The notes under the pieces were generated by a model. That model was given only the letters and a program-made list of their open reading frames with translations. It had not been told where the DNA came from and searched no databases. The translations under genes and the position numbers were made by a program. Positions 33,670 through 46,300 of a stretch of DNA of 64,000 nucleotides are shown piece after piece (the first letter of the stretch is position 1; each line of letters begins with the position of its first letter). The DNA lies in assembly GCA_017311185.1 (NCBI GenBank), contig JAESUZ010005543.1, positions 186,001-250,000 of the forward strand, written 5' to 3'. Source of the stretch: Proteles cristata cristata (lineage: Eukaryota > Chordata > Mammalia > Carnivora > Hyaenidae).

Positions 33670-36240
33670 TAGAGGCTAGACTGAAAAGTATCTACTTCTC
33701 CTTTTAAAACTATTTCCTTAATGAAATTTAAGGAAAATCAAACGTACATATTTTTGAAATAGCACGGATTTGGTCGTTGCTCTACGAAGACCCATTTCTG
33801 GCCATGTTGACAGATTTGAAAAAGCTTTGCTGCTGGGACAATCAGAGGGTCAGACTGGTAAAAGTGCTAGTTTGACAAGTGTGTCTGGGCAGATGGGCCA
33901 TATTGGGTGCAGCAGACCAGATTGGTGAAAGGCTTGAAATACAAATTTATGTTGGAAACGGAAAGGTGTCTGAGGCTTCAAATAATTCTAAAGGGCAGAA
34001 TGGAAAGCTTGATATTGACAAGTTTAATTTTAAAAAATACAAATGCACCTTCTTTTGGAGGTGTGTTTAAATTTTCTGTTAAAGGGAAATTTTAAGTATT
34101 AGTGAGGAGAGGTAACATTTTTAATAATGTAACTTAGTCACAGAAGTCATTTCCCAATTTTATACCAGATTACAGAATGAAAGACAATATTAGAGTGTGT
34201 TACACAAAATGGTCTCTTCAGACTTGAGAATATTCAAGTAGCCAAGAAGAAATGGAAGTGATCTGTAATTAATTCTTAACACAGACTCAAAATGAATGTG
34301 ATTTTTTTTTAAAATCCTATACTTCAGGCTAGAAGAGACATAGCTGTTTGCCTATCATTCATTCAGGTCATTTTTAGTATTAAATGTGGACAAATAGTAG
34401 ACAGAATTAACCTTCAATGTTACTGAACCATAGCTGTCAGTTCTTTTCTATACCTGTACCTGAAGTCAGTATGTATAAGGAATCTAGCACTTTCAGAGTG
34501 TAGGCAAATGAATCCCCATTTTATATTTAAAGATGGTCAAGTTTCAAGTTTAGTAAAATATAGTATTTATCCCACTATAAAAGACAACATATATTTCATA
34601 TCTAAATATTTACTCTATAAATACAAGGACACTTAAAAAGATTAAGTTCCGAATGCAGAAAGAAAATATGTTCTGGATATTCATCATGCATTGTTCACTT
34701 TATCAAATATGAAGATGACCTACTTAGAAAACAGAAAATATTAAAATATGAAAGTGGAGATTCTCCTTTATTGGTAGCATGTTTTTGGTGTAATAGATGC
34801 AATAACAATGCTATCCACTTAACTGCAGTGCTTCCCTAAAGACCTCCATTGTCTTCCCCACTTTTCTGCCTTTGGCATTGAACTAGCATGTGTAAATGAG
34901 GTTGTCTGCTCTTTTTGCCCTGTTGTTAAGGCATGAACAGCAGGCCTTGCCTTTGGTACTGAAGCTATTCATAAGATCAAAGCTTTTAAAAATGTTTTCA
35001 TTGTTATTGTTGTTGACATGACTTTTTGCTTCAACTTCCCCTGCTGGGCCAGACCCTAAGAACTTTGTACCGGCTGTTATTTTTTCTCATGTGCTGAATT
35101 GCACTTGGTTTGAAGACTGCAAGGGGAGAGTGAAAATTATACCGGTTCCTCAATTAGAGTTGGCTACAGGTCTTGTGCTGTTTCTAACCAGAGATTAGAG
35201 TGTAGTGCTGCCTCTGTGTGAGGGAAACAGTAGAAGGCATAACTAAGATAAATGAACGTATTTTAGAGTTTGTCAGCTGGAAAAGGCAAAAAGTTAACTA
35301 AAGGGAATTTTTCTCTCATAGACGTTCAATTACATTTTCCATCCTGCAAAGATGTTAAGATTGCCTGAGGTTGCTTCAGGTAGGAATAATAAGAATGATA
35401 ATAATTCATTTATTTTTAGATTCTTAAGTTCATTTTGTCACTGATATTTAAAAAGGATGCACGTATCACTGAAGCATTGTATAAGGTACTTTCCATTCAG
35501 TCTGAAGTCATATGTGATCATGTGAATATGCCATAAAACAGAAAATATAGTAGTGAGAACTGGACTGGTTTTGAAATTCATGTTTATTTAAAATCATGGC
35601 TGGAATGTGAGATTACCTATTCTCTGATCCAAAGAAATGCCCTGGTGGAGAGAACCTTGAGAGGAATGTTTCCCAATCCTTCAGGAGGTACCTATAGAAT
35701 AAGAGGGCCATGGAGTTAGCTGGTCATGGAGCATATCTTGGCCCTCTACTCGATACATGATTTATGAGTTAAAATAGACAAGCATGGAAAAATAGTTGGT
35801 AATTTGTGCCAGGATTTCAGTGTCTCGTTAATCTTTAAAACTTTATTAGTGAAATCAGTTTTGTTTTTATACATATTTTTTTATGGAGAAACTCTGGGGT
35901 ATGTTGACATTTTTGTAGTTCTTTATAATGATGATTTACCATTTTTAAACATGGTCACTTAGAGGAACTTATATTTCACTTTATTTTCTTTTCAGGTAGA
36001 CATATCAATTTTTTTCCCAGCTCATGCAGTTAATGCTTATGAATTACATAAGTTACTGTTGCTATGATTAAAGAGACAGAGTCTTCTCTATTCTCTTGTC
36101 TTTTGTGTAGGCAGAAAAAGCATGACATACAGGGGCTTGCAATTGAAGTGGAGTGTAGTGGGAAGACAGAACAGTGGAAGGAAGCTTCTGCGAAGATGTC
36201 ACAAATCTGAGTGGTTTGCTTCATGGTTGTAGTTTTAAGA
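33670..36240. other. Intronic sequence, largely unique
   Basis: No element recognised. The stretch 34890-35380 is comparatively GC-balanced and repeat-free. Overlapping frames at 33879-34095 are short and unsupported. Confidence 0.45.
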
Positions 36241-36255
36241 CTTTCATTTCTTACG

Positions 36256-36470
36256 GGGCACCTCGGTGGCTTGGTCGGTTAAGTGACCGACTTCAGATCA
36301 GGTTATGATCTCACGATTCATGGGTTCGCGCCCCACGCCGGGCTCTGTGCTGACAGCCAGCTCAGAGCCTGGAGCTTGTTTCAGATTCTGTGTTTCCCTC
36401 TCTCTCTGATCCTCCCCTGCTCACGTTGTCTCTCTCTTTCAAAAATAAATAAAACTTAAAAAAAAAAAAG
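36256..36470 (+). mobile_element. CanSINE, sense to EPHA3
   Basis: 'GGGGCACCTCGGTGGCTTGG', 'TCGGTTAAGTGACCGACTTC', 'GTTATGATCTCACGATTCAT', 'GCGCCCCACGCCGGGCTCTG', (TC)-rich tract and 'CAAAAATAAATAAAAC'. Flanks ACTTTCATTTCTTA and AGTTTCACTTCTCA may be a decayed TSD. Confidence 0.95.
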
Positions 36471-36479
36471 AGTTTCACT

Positions 36480-37790
36480 TCTCAGATAAATAGAAGGCAA
36501 AGAACATGTGGTAAGAATTCAATAAATTATGCCATGAAAGGAAAAAATGCAACTTAAAATTCATATGAAGTGAAAGATCAATTTAAATATAATTTCATAG
36601 AGTAATGATGCTTTATAAACAGGAATAAAAATAGCATAAAGTAACATTAATGAGGTAATTTTATAAAATCTTAATATGAATAGAAAAGATTAGATTTATA
36701 CCAGAGCTTACATTAAATTTTGATGTCATCAATTTCCATATGACAGCTATTTTCATGTATTTTAATCAATGAAATCTTTAAAGCTCTACAAAAACATGTA
36801 AAAAAAGTAATTATTTAAACTACACAGTAATATACCACAATTCAGTCTGTGTGACGGGATTTCACTTATATTTATTTATTTTCTGTCATTTCTGTAACTA
36901 AGAAAAGCAATTTTGATTGGTTATGATTTGACACATATGGACCAATGAAACTTGCCACTTTCTTTCCTGGTAAGAGACAGTTACTTAGTTACTTCTAGAG
37001 ATGAATTTTGATAGTATACTTGTGTTAGAAAATGACAAGGGCTTTCAGCACGCTATGTTTGGATGCGCCTTGGCTGAGTTGTTTTCAAGATAAATGTTTT
37101 CCTGGCACTCATTGATACCTTTGTAGAATGGAAAAATATTCATGAAAAGCGCACTCTTTTCTTGAACAACATTTTGACACCCAAAGGGACAAAACAAAAT
37201 GACTTTTAGGGGCAATATGGAGATTTGAGCCTCAAATCAAACATATTTTACATAAATATATTTACCCTTCTGTCAGTATTTCAGTTTCTTAATTACTATC
37301 AATTTGTGTTAAGTCCTGATATCTGAAAAGGCAAATCTCTTATTCTTATCCTTCATATTACCGATAATTCTTGCCCTCTACTCTTTTATACACATTTAAT
37401 ACATTAAAAACTATGAAAATTCCTGTTTTTTAAATGGAATTTCTAAAATTACCAATTTAGGGGAGATAGGTATATTTTCAATATATTATTTTTTCATGAT
37501 CATGATATATCTGCACATTTATTGAAACTTCTTGAATATATTTTTATAGTTTATCAATTTTTCTTTTTGAAATCTTCCTAAATTCTTAACCCTAAATTTA
37601 CATTTATATTAAAATTAAGAAATTTAGTTTTTCAAAATACATTTTAAGATGGGAAAATAAGTTTCAAATGGAGGATTTAATCTCAGCACAAATAGCTGAA
37701 AAATATATGTACCATAATAAGTAAATAATTTTTATGTATTAATAATAAATAAGCAATAAAATATGAGTGAAAGTCATTTCCCCCAAAAGT
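36480..37790. other. Very AT-rich intronic sequence
   Basis: Dense A/T runs throughout. No element or exon recognised, although the segment adjoining 37795 may be an upstream continuation of the old L1. Confidence 0.45.
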
Positions 37791-37794
37791 AAGC

Positions 37795-38347
37795 ATATAT
37801 ATTCAGTAAACATTGGAAGAGATGTGTGATATCATTAGTGATAAGAGAAAAACAAATCAACAAAGCAGTGAATTACCATTTTTTAACTATTTAGTTTAAG
37901 AAAATATATACATATACATTTAAATTAGATTTTTCTAGTGTTAGAGAAGATGTGGTTTCACAGATTCCAGTCTAAATTTAATATAACATGGGAATTCAAA
38001 TGTTTTAACCACTTTGAAAAACAGTTAAGTTTTATCACAAGAAATAATCAGGCATTTTCCTAGATATAAACTCAAGAAAAAACCTCTTGTTTAAGTTCAG
38101 CAAGGTATATTTTCATGAAGCACTGTTCAAACTATATCAGGCTTGGAAGTAATCTAAATATCACTAAAAAGAAAGTGGATGAATGAACTGTAGTCCATGT
38201 GCACAATGGAATATTATATATCAATTCAAATTAAAGGAAAATAATGATATAAGACTGTGTATGAATCTTAGCAATATCATATTAATTGACAGGTAATTAG
38301 CATAATCTAGCTAATATCAAACATAATACTCTTTTTTAGAAAGTTAA
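37795..38347 (+). mobile_element. Old L1M-type LINE fragment (ORF2 3' part)
   Basis: 'AGAGAAAAACAAATCAACAA', 'TTAGAGAAGATGTGGTTTCA', 'CACTTTGAAAAACAGTTAAG', 'CATGAAGCACTGTTCAAACT', 'GGAAGTAATCTAAATATCAC' and 'GCACAATGGAATATTATATA' are in the order of the C-terminal L1 ORF2 sequence but strongly diverged. It continues after the SINE insertion to about 38800. No coding capacity remains. Confidence 0.8.
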
Positions 38348-38596
38348 AGAGAACTGTATTTTTTTAAAAATATTTTTATTTGTTTCTAGGAGAGAAAGAG
38401 AGAGAGACAGCTGAGCAGGGGAGGGTCAGAGAGAGAGGGAGACACAGACTGAAACAGGCTCCAGGCTCTGAGCTGGCAGTCAGCACAGAGCCCAACGCGG
38501 GCCTGGAACCCGTGAACCGCGAGATCATGACCCGAGCGAAAGTCGGACGCTTAACCGACTAAGCCACCCAGGCGCCCCGAGAGAACTGTATTTTTT
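38348..38596 (-). mobile_element. Young CanSINE with perfect 17-bp TSD, inserted in old L1
   Basis: AGAGAACTGTATTTTTT is present exactly at 38348-38364 and 38580-38596. The reversed body has 'AGACACAGACTGAAACAGGC' with a three-base deletion relative to the common 'CAGAATCTGAA' form, then 'GCTGGCAGTCAGCACAGAGC', 'CCGCGAGATCATGACCCGAG' and 'GCCACCCAGGCGCCCC'. Retained CpGs argue for a recent insertion. Confidence 0.96.
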
Positions 38597-38800
38597 AAAG
38601 TATTACAAATATTTATGAAATTAAGATATACATGGGGAATCAAGATCATCATGAAAATGCAACTCAGGTTATCGATTGCACAAAGTGAAGGGGGACAAGA
38701 TTGGAATGGGGAAATAATATGGTTAGAGGTGTGTAATTATCATCAAATTACTATTCTAGAAGACTGACCTATAGTTATCGTATAATATAGTCATTATAAT
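38597..38800 (+). mobile_element. Old L1M fragment, continuation
   Basis: 'GGGGGACAAGATTGGAATGG', 'TGTGTAATTATCATCAAATT' and 'GAAGACTGACCTATAGTTAT' fit a diverged L1M 3' UTR resuming after the SINE. Family-level support is weaker than for the upstream part. Confidence 0.5.
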
Positions 38801-38804
38801 ACAG

Positions 38805-41365
38805 TACTATATTTAAATCATAAAATGAATAAATGAATGAGTACATTCATATTCAAATGAACAAATAAATTAACAAATAAGGGAACAAGTAAATAATTGC
38901 CATATATGAGCCAATGAAAAAGGTTTTCATAAACCAAAGTTTATTAAGTTAGTTCTGTGAACTCAATTATAATAAAAATAAATTAGATGCTATTTATAAT
39001 TTTCACAAAATCTTATTTTTTGTTGACATATTTTTCCTAAGCTCTTCTATCTATGATTACAGTGAACACATATGGAAAGTTATTTGGTGAAGGATGGGTA
39101 GTGTTTGCACACAAGAATAACTTTGACCTGTTGTAGTAAATCATGACGAATTTTGTAGTGTGTAATTTTATGTTAGAATAAAGATGGGTTAATATTTGGA
39201 CTTGAAACCCTTCATTAGGAGAAAAGAACAACTATCTCTCAGCATACTAACATCACAGTCAGTACAGGGTCTTTCAGAGTTACCTTAGGGAACAACAATG
39301 GTAATATTCAGTATATTCTTTAAATAACTGGTGTTTGTTCTTCGTTAATATGTTCAGTATTTTCTTAAGTACTAGGAAGAAAATTATATTTTTAAAGGGA
39401 GATAATTACACAACAGGGTGTAGCAGGTGGAAATGTGGGGCCAGTTTCTATTTAATTTGGCAGCTGGTCCTACATTCTCTGCCAGAGAACCAACACTCGG
39501 AATTTGCATTACATTCTCAATAAAAACAATAGAGAATTGGAAAACAAAAAAAATTTTTCATTATGCTAGTAGTATGAAATCTTGTTGAAGTATGTGAATT
39601 TTGAATGGATAATTGCCTTTTTAAAGATCTCAATATATTTGATATCTTCTGCTTTCAGTCAGAACCATAATTAAGCCAGTCTCAGAATCATGAAACCATT
39701 CTTTTACCACAGTTCTAACATAAGAAATGCATTCATGAATTTAACAACCCTCAGTTTGGGGAAGTATTTCATTTTACTGTTTGTTTAAATGTGGATGGTT
39801 GTCATTTATGGCTATTTATCTATAACCAATATAGATTTGAGGGAGCAGTGTTGCCCAGGAAATTTTGTGAAATGGTGGTCTAAGATATGAGTTGATCTTT
39901 CTTCCTTTACTGCATTGTTAACCTCAACAAATTACTTACTTCATTTCCACAACTGTAAATGCCAAGTACTTATAAAATAGTTGCAAATATTTTAAATTAA
40001 ATGACTTCATAAATGTTTGTTAAAAAAAAACACACCATGAACTTGATTATATTTGAGAGGGAAAGAAAACTTTCTAGGAGTTATTTGGTAGCTATGAATC
40101 TACCCTTTATTATTCTCAGAAACAGAAACCAATTGTATTCTGTCTCAAACAGCTAGGTTTATATTAGGTTAAAAAAAATCCTACCCAGCATGGTATAAAT
40201 ACATTTTAAATTTGGCCACATTTCCTTGTTCAGGAATATGATGTAAGAAGTTACACAGTATGGTGGAATGATTGAACACCTTTAATCTTTGGTCTCTCTA
40301 CTTTGTAGCTCAAAGTAAAAAAGAAAGTTCCATATGATATATCTATAACTGTGTACATTGCACTATGGAATATCAAAAGCAATCAGTCCTCACTCAAAGA
40401 GGATTGTACTGTTCAAAGCAAATGCTTTTTTCCTAGGAGTTTTATTCCTGAGACCAATTCAAGTAAATTGAAGATAAAGGAGCAGAGAGGGATATTTTCC
40501 CAATGATTTCATTGCTTTTTGCATGAAATATCAGTTTATAATTCAGATGATTAACCAGGCCAAACCATTCATTCATTCTTTTGGAGGATGCTGCTTTAAG
40601 AAAATGAAAACCAAGCCAACAAAATTAATATAATAATAATAATAATAATAATAATTGTATTTTAGGAAGATTATTATAGTTATAGGTGCTGTCCATTTTA
40701 AAACTCAAATTCATTATTTGTACAGTATACATTTTAATCTGATAATAAAATGTTAGGTTCAAATAAAAGAAATGGGAATTCACAGGAGCATTTTTTAAAA
40801 TCACCTAGTCTTTCTGAATCCATAACTCGGGTTTTAAGATCTAAACACATCACATTTATCACACTTCTCTCTTTTGTGACCTTTTGAAAGGAGTGTAATT
40901 CATCAAAAAAATATTTTTCAATAATCTCTGCACAGGATAATTTTCCTTTTTTTCTGATCTTCAAAGTGACAGATTGCATAGGTTGAGCCTCTGTGACTTG
41001 GACCACAGACAGTTTCATGTTTCAGTATGCTTTTCTGTCTCACGGGCTGACTTGATTGATAATAGTTGAGGTAGTGCAAAATTAAAAATTAATTAATTTG
41101 AGTGAATTGGTAATAAAGGGGCCTGGAGGGGCTGTATTGAGATGCTAATAGGTCTCTTCCAGACCTATTCTGGCCATCTGATCCTTTGGAATATCCAACA
41201 GCTGCGGTAGGCAAAACTGACAACTGAGCACATTCAAGAAGGGTCAAGAGTTTGGCATCTAACCCTGGTGGGGCCAAAGAAGGGGCTGCTTGTCCCAAGA
41301 TCCTCCTTCTGGGATGAAAGCAGGTCAGATGGTTGAAATAATATATATTTGGATGATCTCAGGCT
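38805..41365. other. Intronic sequence with a (TAA)n microsatellite
   Basis: AT-rich. Holds (TAA)n at 40627-40655. A GC-richer patch at 41110-41340 ('AAAGGGGCCTGGAGGGGCTG') could be part of an unidentified repeat. No gene is supported. Confidence 0.45.
40627..40655. repeat. (TAA)n microsatellite
   Basis: Nine or so uninterrupted ATA/TAA units. Confidence 0.95.
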
Positions 41366-41370
41366 GTGGG

Positions 41371-41459
41371 GGTTTTTTCTTTCTTTTTCTTTTTTCTTTT
41401 TTCTTTTCTTTTCTTTCTTTCTTTCTTTCTTTCTTTTTTTTTTTTTTTTTTTTTTTTTT
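41371..41459. repeat. Polypyrimidine (CTTT)n/(T)n tract
   Basis: Nearly 90 bases containing only C and T on the plus strand, running from CTTTTTT-spaced units into (CTTT)n and then a T run of over 20. Confidence 0.97.
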
Positions 41460-41460
41460 G

Positions 41461-42028
41461 TGGAAAACAACTTCCTGAACAGATTTCTATAAGGCTTCCA
41501 GTAACTACAATGCTTGCTTCATTGACTGTTTTATTGGGAGAATGCATAATTAATGCAATTAAGATTTCTAGGAAAAAACATAACTACTGGTACTTTGAAG
41601 TACATCTACTATCATACAACTATTCATGCATGTTGGAAATGTAACATATTTGTATCGTTTTAAAGAGTGAAATGCACTATTGAGTAAGAAACATTTTACA
41701 ACACACTAATAAAATGTTCTCTTTTTCATGTGACTCTGGTTTGTGAAGTATCCAGCTAGAATGCTTTTATTTCTACTACAAAACAAATGTATTATGAGTT
41801 GTTTTTCCTAATTATATGAATAGAATATGCTCATTTATGAGACTTTTTAAAAATTCAGAATAGAGTAAGGAAATAAAATATTCACATTTCATCTTTTTAA
41901 TTATATGTCTGATAAATAGTATAATAAATGGATAATTATATAATTACGTACCTGATAAATGGTAGAAAAATAATAGTAAAGCAACATTAACTAATGGCAA
42001 TTGGTTGCCAATAAAACCAACACAAGGG
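41461..42028. other. Intronic sequence, no recognised feature
   Basis: AT-rich; no element recognised. Confidence 0.5.
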
Positions 42029-42029
42029 G

Positions 42030-42061
42030 GCACTAATTTAAAAAAATTACGTTTTATTTAT

Positions 42062-42099
<38 letters not shown>

Positions 42100-42288
42100 C
42101 ATGAGAAGGGGAGGGTCAGAGAGAGAGGGAGACACAGAATCCGAAACAGGCCCCAGGCTCTGAGCTAGCTGTCAGCACAGAGCCCGATGTGGGGCTTGAA
42201 CCCATGAAGCATGATATCATGACCTGAGCTGAAGCCAGACACTTAACTGACTGAGCCACCCAGGCGCCCCCAAGAAGCACTAATTTAA
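42030..42288 (-). mobile_element. CanSINE with perfect 12-bp TSD
   Basis: GCACTAATTTAA occurs at 42030-42041 and 42277-42288. The reversed body has a long (GA)n tract (42064-42097), 'CCCCAGGCTCTGAGCTAGCT', 'GTCAGCACAGAGCCCGATGT' and 'GAGCCACCCAGGCGCCCC'. Confidence 0.96.
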
Positions 42289-42289
42289 G

Positions 42290-43004
42290 TTATAAAGATT
42301 GACAAGTTGGTTTGAGGCAATCAGTTTTAATAATCGTGGTGGAGCAAGTTTTGAGAGCAGAACTTTAAAATTGAAATATAGAATAAAAAATGATTAAAGC
42401 AGCGCAGTGTTTCTTGAAAACTAAACATGCGGATAGCAAGCAAAATCAAACAAAAATTGATTTTTCTTAGAAATAAACATTTTTTCCTTTAAAAAAACTT
42501 CCTTTTATTGAAGACTGCATTATAAACCTCATAGCTTCCTGGCTTCAGGATCACTATTTTATTAATTTGAATCTGTCCGGTATCTAGTCTGAACATTAAA
42601 AAACAAAAGCAAACAAAAATAGTCCCTGGACAATAATGTGACTTTCAATGTTTGCTTTACTTGATTTCTTCTTGATTTTCCTTAGGGAAAACTAGAAAAA
42701 AAGGCGATTAACTATTTTATTCAAACCCAATTACCTCTATCTTTCTGCTGGGAATATTCATACCACATACTAAGCAGTGAATCAGCCAGTCACTGTTGAC
42801 CTCCTGTAGTTAAACATTAGCTAATTGAAAATTGATTGCTATTTGCCACTAACCCTATGCATTTCGCTAAAATATATTATAGCGGTGGTGATTTTCATGT
42901 AGCAATACTATCACAACTATTTTTATTACATCCACCAATAGCTAAGATACCCCTACTACAACTATTACTACCAGCTAATTAATACCACTACCACTACTAA
43001 TATC
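42290..43004. other. Intronic sequence, no recognised feature
   Basis: AT-rich. A degenerate ACT/ACC trinucleotide-rich stretch lies at 42950-43010. Confidence 0.45.
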
Positions 43005-43135
43005 TAGTATATACTGAGTTCTTAATTTGTGCCAGGGATTATTCTGCCACTTTTATACATATTAATACGCTTAATCCTCATAACAGCCCTCTTTGCCAAG
43101 TATGATCATTTTCTTCATTTTGAAAATGAAGAAAC
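43005..43135 (+). mobile_element. MIR SINE, split by a CanSINE
   Basis: 'GTGCCAGGGATTATTCTGCC', 'TACGCTTAATCCTCATAACA', 'GCCCTCTTTGCCAAGTATGA' and 'CATTTTGAAAATGAAGAAAC' follow MIR. The last bases are duplicated at 43325-43337, where MIR-like sequence resumes for a short distance. Confidence 0.85.
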
Positions 43136-43337
43136 GGGGTACCCAGGTGGCTCGTTTGGTTAAGCATCTGGCTTTTGATCTCAGCTCAGATCATGATCTC
43201 ACACTTCCTGAGACTGAGTCCTGTATCAGGCTCTGTGATTGACAGCACAAAGCCTGCTTGGGATTCTCTCTCTCTCTCTTTCTGCCCCCCACCGCCTTTA
43301 AAATGAATAACTAAACTTAAAAAAAAAATGAAGAAAC
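43123..43337 (+). mobile_element. CanSINE with perfect 13-bp TSD, nested in MIR, sense to EPHA3
   Basis: AAAATGAAGAAAC occurs exactly at 43123-43135 and 43325-43337. Body: 'GGGGTACCCAGGTGGCTCGT', 'TTGATCTCAGCTCAGATCAT', 'GACAGCACAAAGCCTGCTTG', (TC)-rich tract and a 'TAAACTTAAAAAAA' tail. Confidence 0.95.
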
Positions 43338-46300
43338 TCATGTGACTTATCAGTCACTTTTTAACACCCTCTACATTGTTTTAAAAGAATGTAATGCATA
43401 TTCTTTATTTCTCATCTAAATAGTTCATTATATCTTGGAACATAAGTAAGTAAAGAATATAATAACATATTTTATTTTTAGTTTTTTAAAACAAAAGTAT
43501 AAGAAATAAATCTCAAGAAAAACTAAATATGTCCTATAATTATTGAGTAGGTTTTTTCCCCCCTGAGATAAACTAATGGGGCCATCAAACAAGTCTTAGG
43601 ATCATATTGATGGGTGGTAAATAAAATTATACTTCACTATCAGAAAACAAGATTAACTTGTCCTTTGGAGCAATAAAATGATGATTTCAAACCTAGGTTG
43701 ATTCTTTTAAGGTGCTTTCTAATCAATGAGGATATGAAAGGAAATGCACAGTTGGCAGAGTTGGGAATCCTACTCAGAGTATAAAGAGGAATGTGTTTAT
43801 CTAATTGCTACAAATGCTGCAATATGAGCTGATGATTTTTAAAGCAGTTTCAACTCAGGAACTATAATTCTACTGAGACAGCCATTCCCGCCACAGGCTA
43901 AAATCCATAGACTATTCCTGTTAAAAAAATAATAGTAACTTTGTTAGGATCACACATTGATATTTTATGTTTTAAATAAAAAACAAAAATTACTATAAAG
44001 TTCAACATGAGGACCATTTTAATTGTCACTGCAGTAAAATATTTTAATATTTCCCTTATAATTCATATTTTCTGTAATGTAAAATAATTTAAAACCCATG
44101 AAATGGGTGAGTTTCTCCAAGTCATTGGACAGATATTAGGTAATGTTACCTCAATCCCCAGGTTCATTTGTCTCATTGTTTGTGTTCTCAAGGCCTTTTA
44201 TCCATTCTATTTAGTAAAGTATGAGAATATAAAGCCTCTCCCTTTAAAATTTTCTTTCATACTATCTCTAGCAATGCTTATACTTACAATTCACAAACAG
44301 TGCTGGGATTAGGGTCTTAGGGATTATTTTACATTTAAAAACATAAAAATTTCCCATCACATCTCATTTTGTATTTTTGCAATACAAAATATATTGCACA
44401 CATATGTTGCATAAATGTTGCATTACTGACACACAATAATTGTGAAAAAATGAGAGAAATTTGCCCATAATGAGAGATTTTAACCTAAATTAAAATGATT
44501 TTTAAGCCAATTGTACAGGGTTTCTGGGAAAGTCCACTTTAAGAAAATCTGAAAGAACGTAACTTTGATATAGTTTATGTTTACTTTGCTTTTTTTAATG
44601 TTTACTTTGCTTATGTGTCAAAACTTTAATGAAACTGGAATATATGGTAATATTTTAAAGTCAAATAGTGTGATTTTAAAAATGGTATGTGTTAATTTAT
44701 AACGTGAGTCATCTGTTTTTATATATCCAACGTATTTGAATTATTTTTCCATTAAAAGGAAGATGAGAACTTTAAAAATATTTTATACCATTCTTTTATT
44801 CTTGAAATAGATTTATATTATTTTGTCATTCTTTCTATTTACAAAGGTACTAATTTAATGATTGTAAAATTTTCATAAAGGTGTTTCCACAAATCCTAAT
44901 ATGAGAAAACCAATAGAATAGAATATATAAAGACATATTTCCGATTGTTTCTTTCTTCTTGTTGATTTCTTATGTTAAACATATGATTTTATTCACCATG
45001 GTTCCTATACCCATAATAATGACATTGATATGCAACCTCATTAGTGGCTATCATATCACAAGAAAATTTCATCAATGGCATGGTACACAGTTGAATGATC
45101 CCGCTGGAGGTTTTGGCTTTTGAATTTTTCCAAACTCTTGCTATTGTGCTAAGCATTTGTGTTTGGAAATGAAGTGACACTTGTTCTTCTGAAAATGCAG
45201 TTGAGCAGATTGTTTTGGGCAAAGTTCAATTGCAGTTAACCCTCCAGATGAACTGTTAGGCTCCCATCACTTGCTGTCATTCAGGTCAGTCTGAATTATT
45301 AAAGAGACTTGCAGAAAGGGTAAACATGGATGGATATTTGAAGAAACATTAAAAAAATAATCAAATCAGAAAAGCAGTGTCTGTATTGGTTTTAATTCAC
45401 CTTCATTTCATGCCAAACCTAAAAATAATTAGTACACATTTGTTTTTTTTATACTTGAAGTTACATTAAAAATTCATACATCCTTTATGTCCTCATCTTA
45501 GGAGATAAATTTAAGGCTGTTATATTAATGAATTCTAGAGTATCTAGGCACATAATTAACTAACAGTATTTGAAAGAAAGACAGTTGAAAAGCACTATAT
45601 ATATCAGTGTTTTGTTTATATTTTAAAGAATTTCATAGTTATTAATCTTAAAAATAGCATTGTCCTATTTTCATATCTATTATATAATAAAAACTTAAAA
45701 AATGGCTTTTTATATCTTGCAAATAAAGTAGTTGATGCTCTAAATATTAAAGAGTAATATTTACACATTGTCAAAAGGTTATTTTTATCTTGAAAAATAG
45801 TGAAATGAAATGGAAAAGAAAAAAATTATAAGGTTCATTATGTTGATTGTTCTGGTGAGATAGAACAAATATAAATATATAAAAATCTAGCTGACTCTCA
45901 TCATTGTGAAAAATCCTACCACAATGGACAAGACTAATCTATAACACCTTTGCTGAAGTGTGAATTAAATCTGATGTCTCAGGATCATCTGGAGTCGATG
46001 TGGAGGCCTGAGTACATCATGGAACTGGCCGTCCAGCTGGCAGCTACTGTTATCAGAGTGCTAGCTTTGGCTGGTTAAATGGATTTTGCTTCAGGTTAAA
46101 AAGTCTTCAGGGAAGTGGGTCAAATTGTACAAGGACAGCTTTTCTAATTCCTTGCTTGTGATGTAAAAGTAAGAGCATAAGAAGGTTACCTAAAATCCTG
46201 CAATATGCAAGATCATTTAGAAATACTAGAATGGGGAATCCCAAGGGAATAAATTAGACCCACAGTTGGATACCAGAAAAGGCCTTTTACTGAAAGAGTA

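Noticed and set aside
41234..41644. Lys-rich or Phe-rich open frames on both strands
   Set aside because: Produced by the polypyrimidine tract at 41371-41459; they are translations of a simple repeat.
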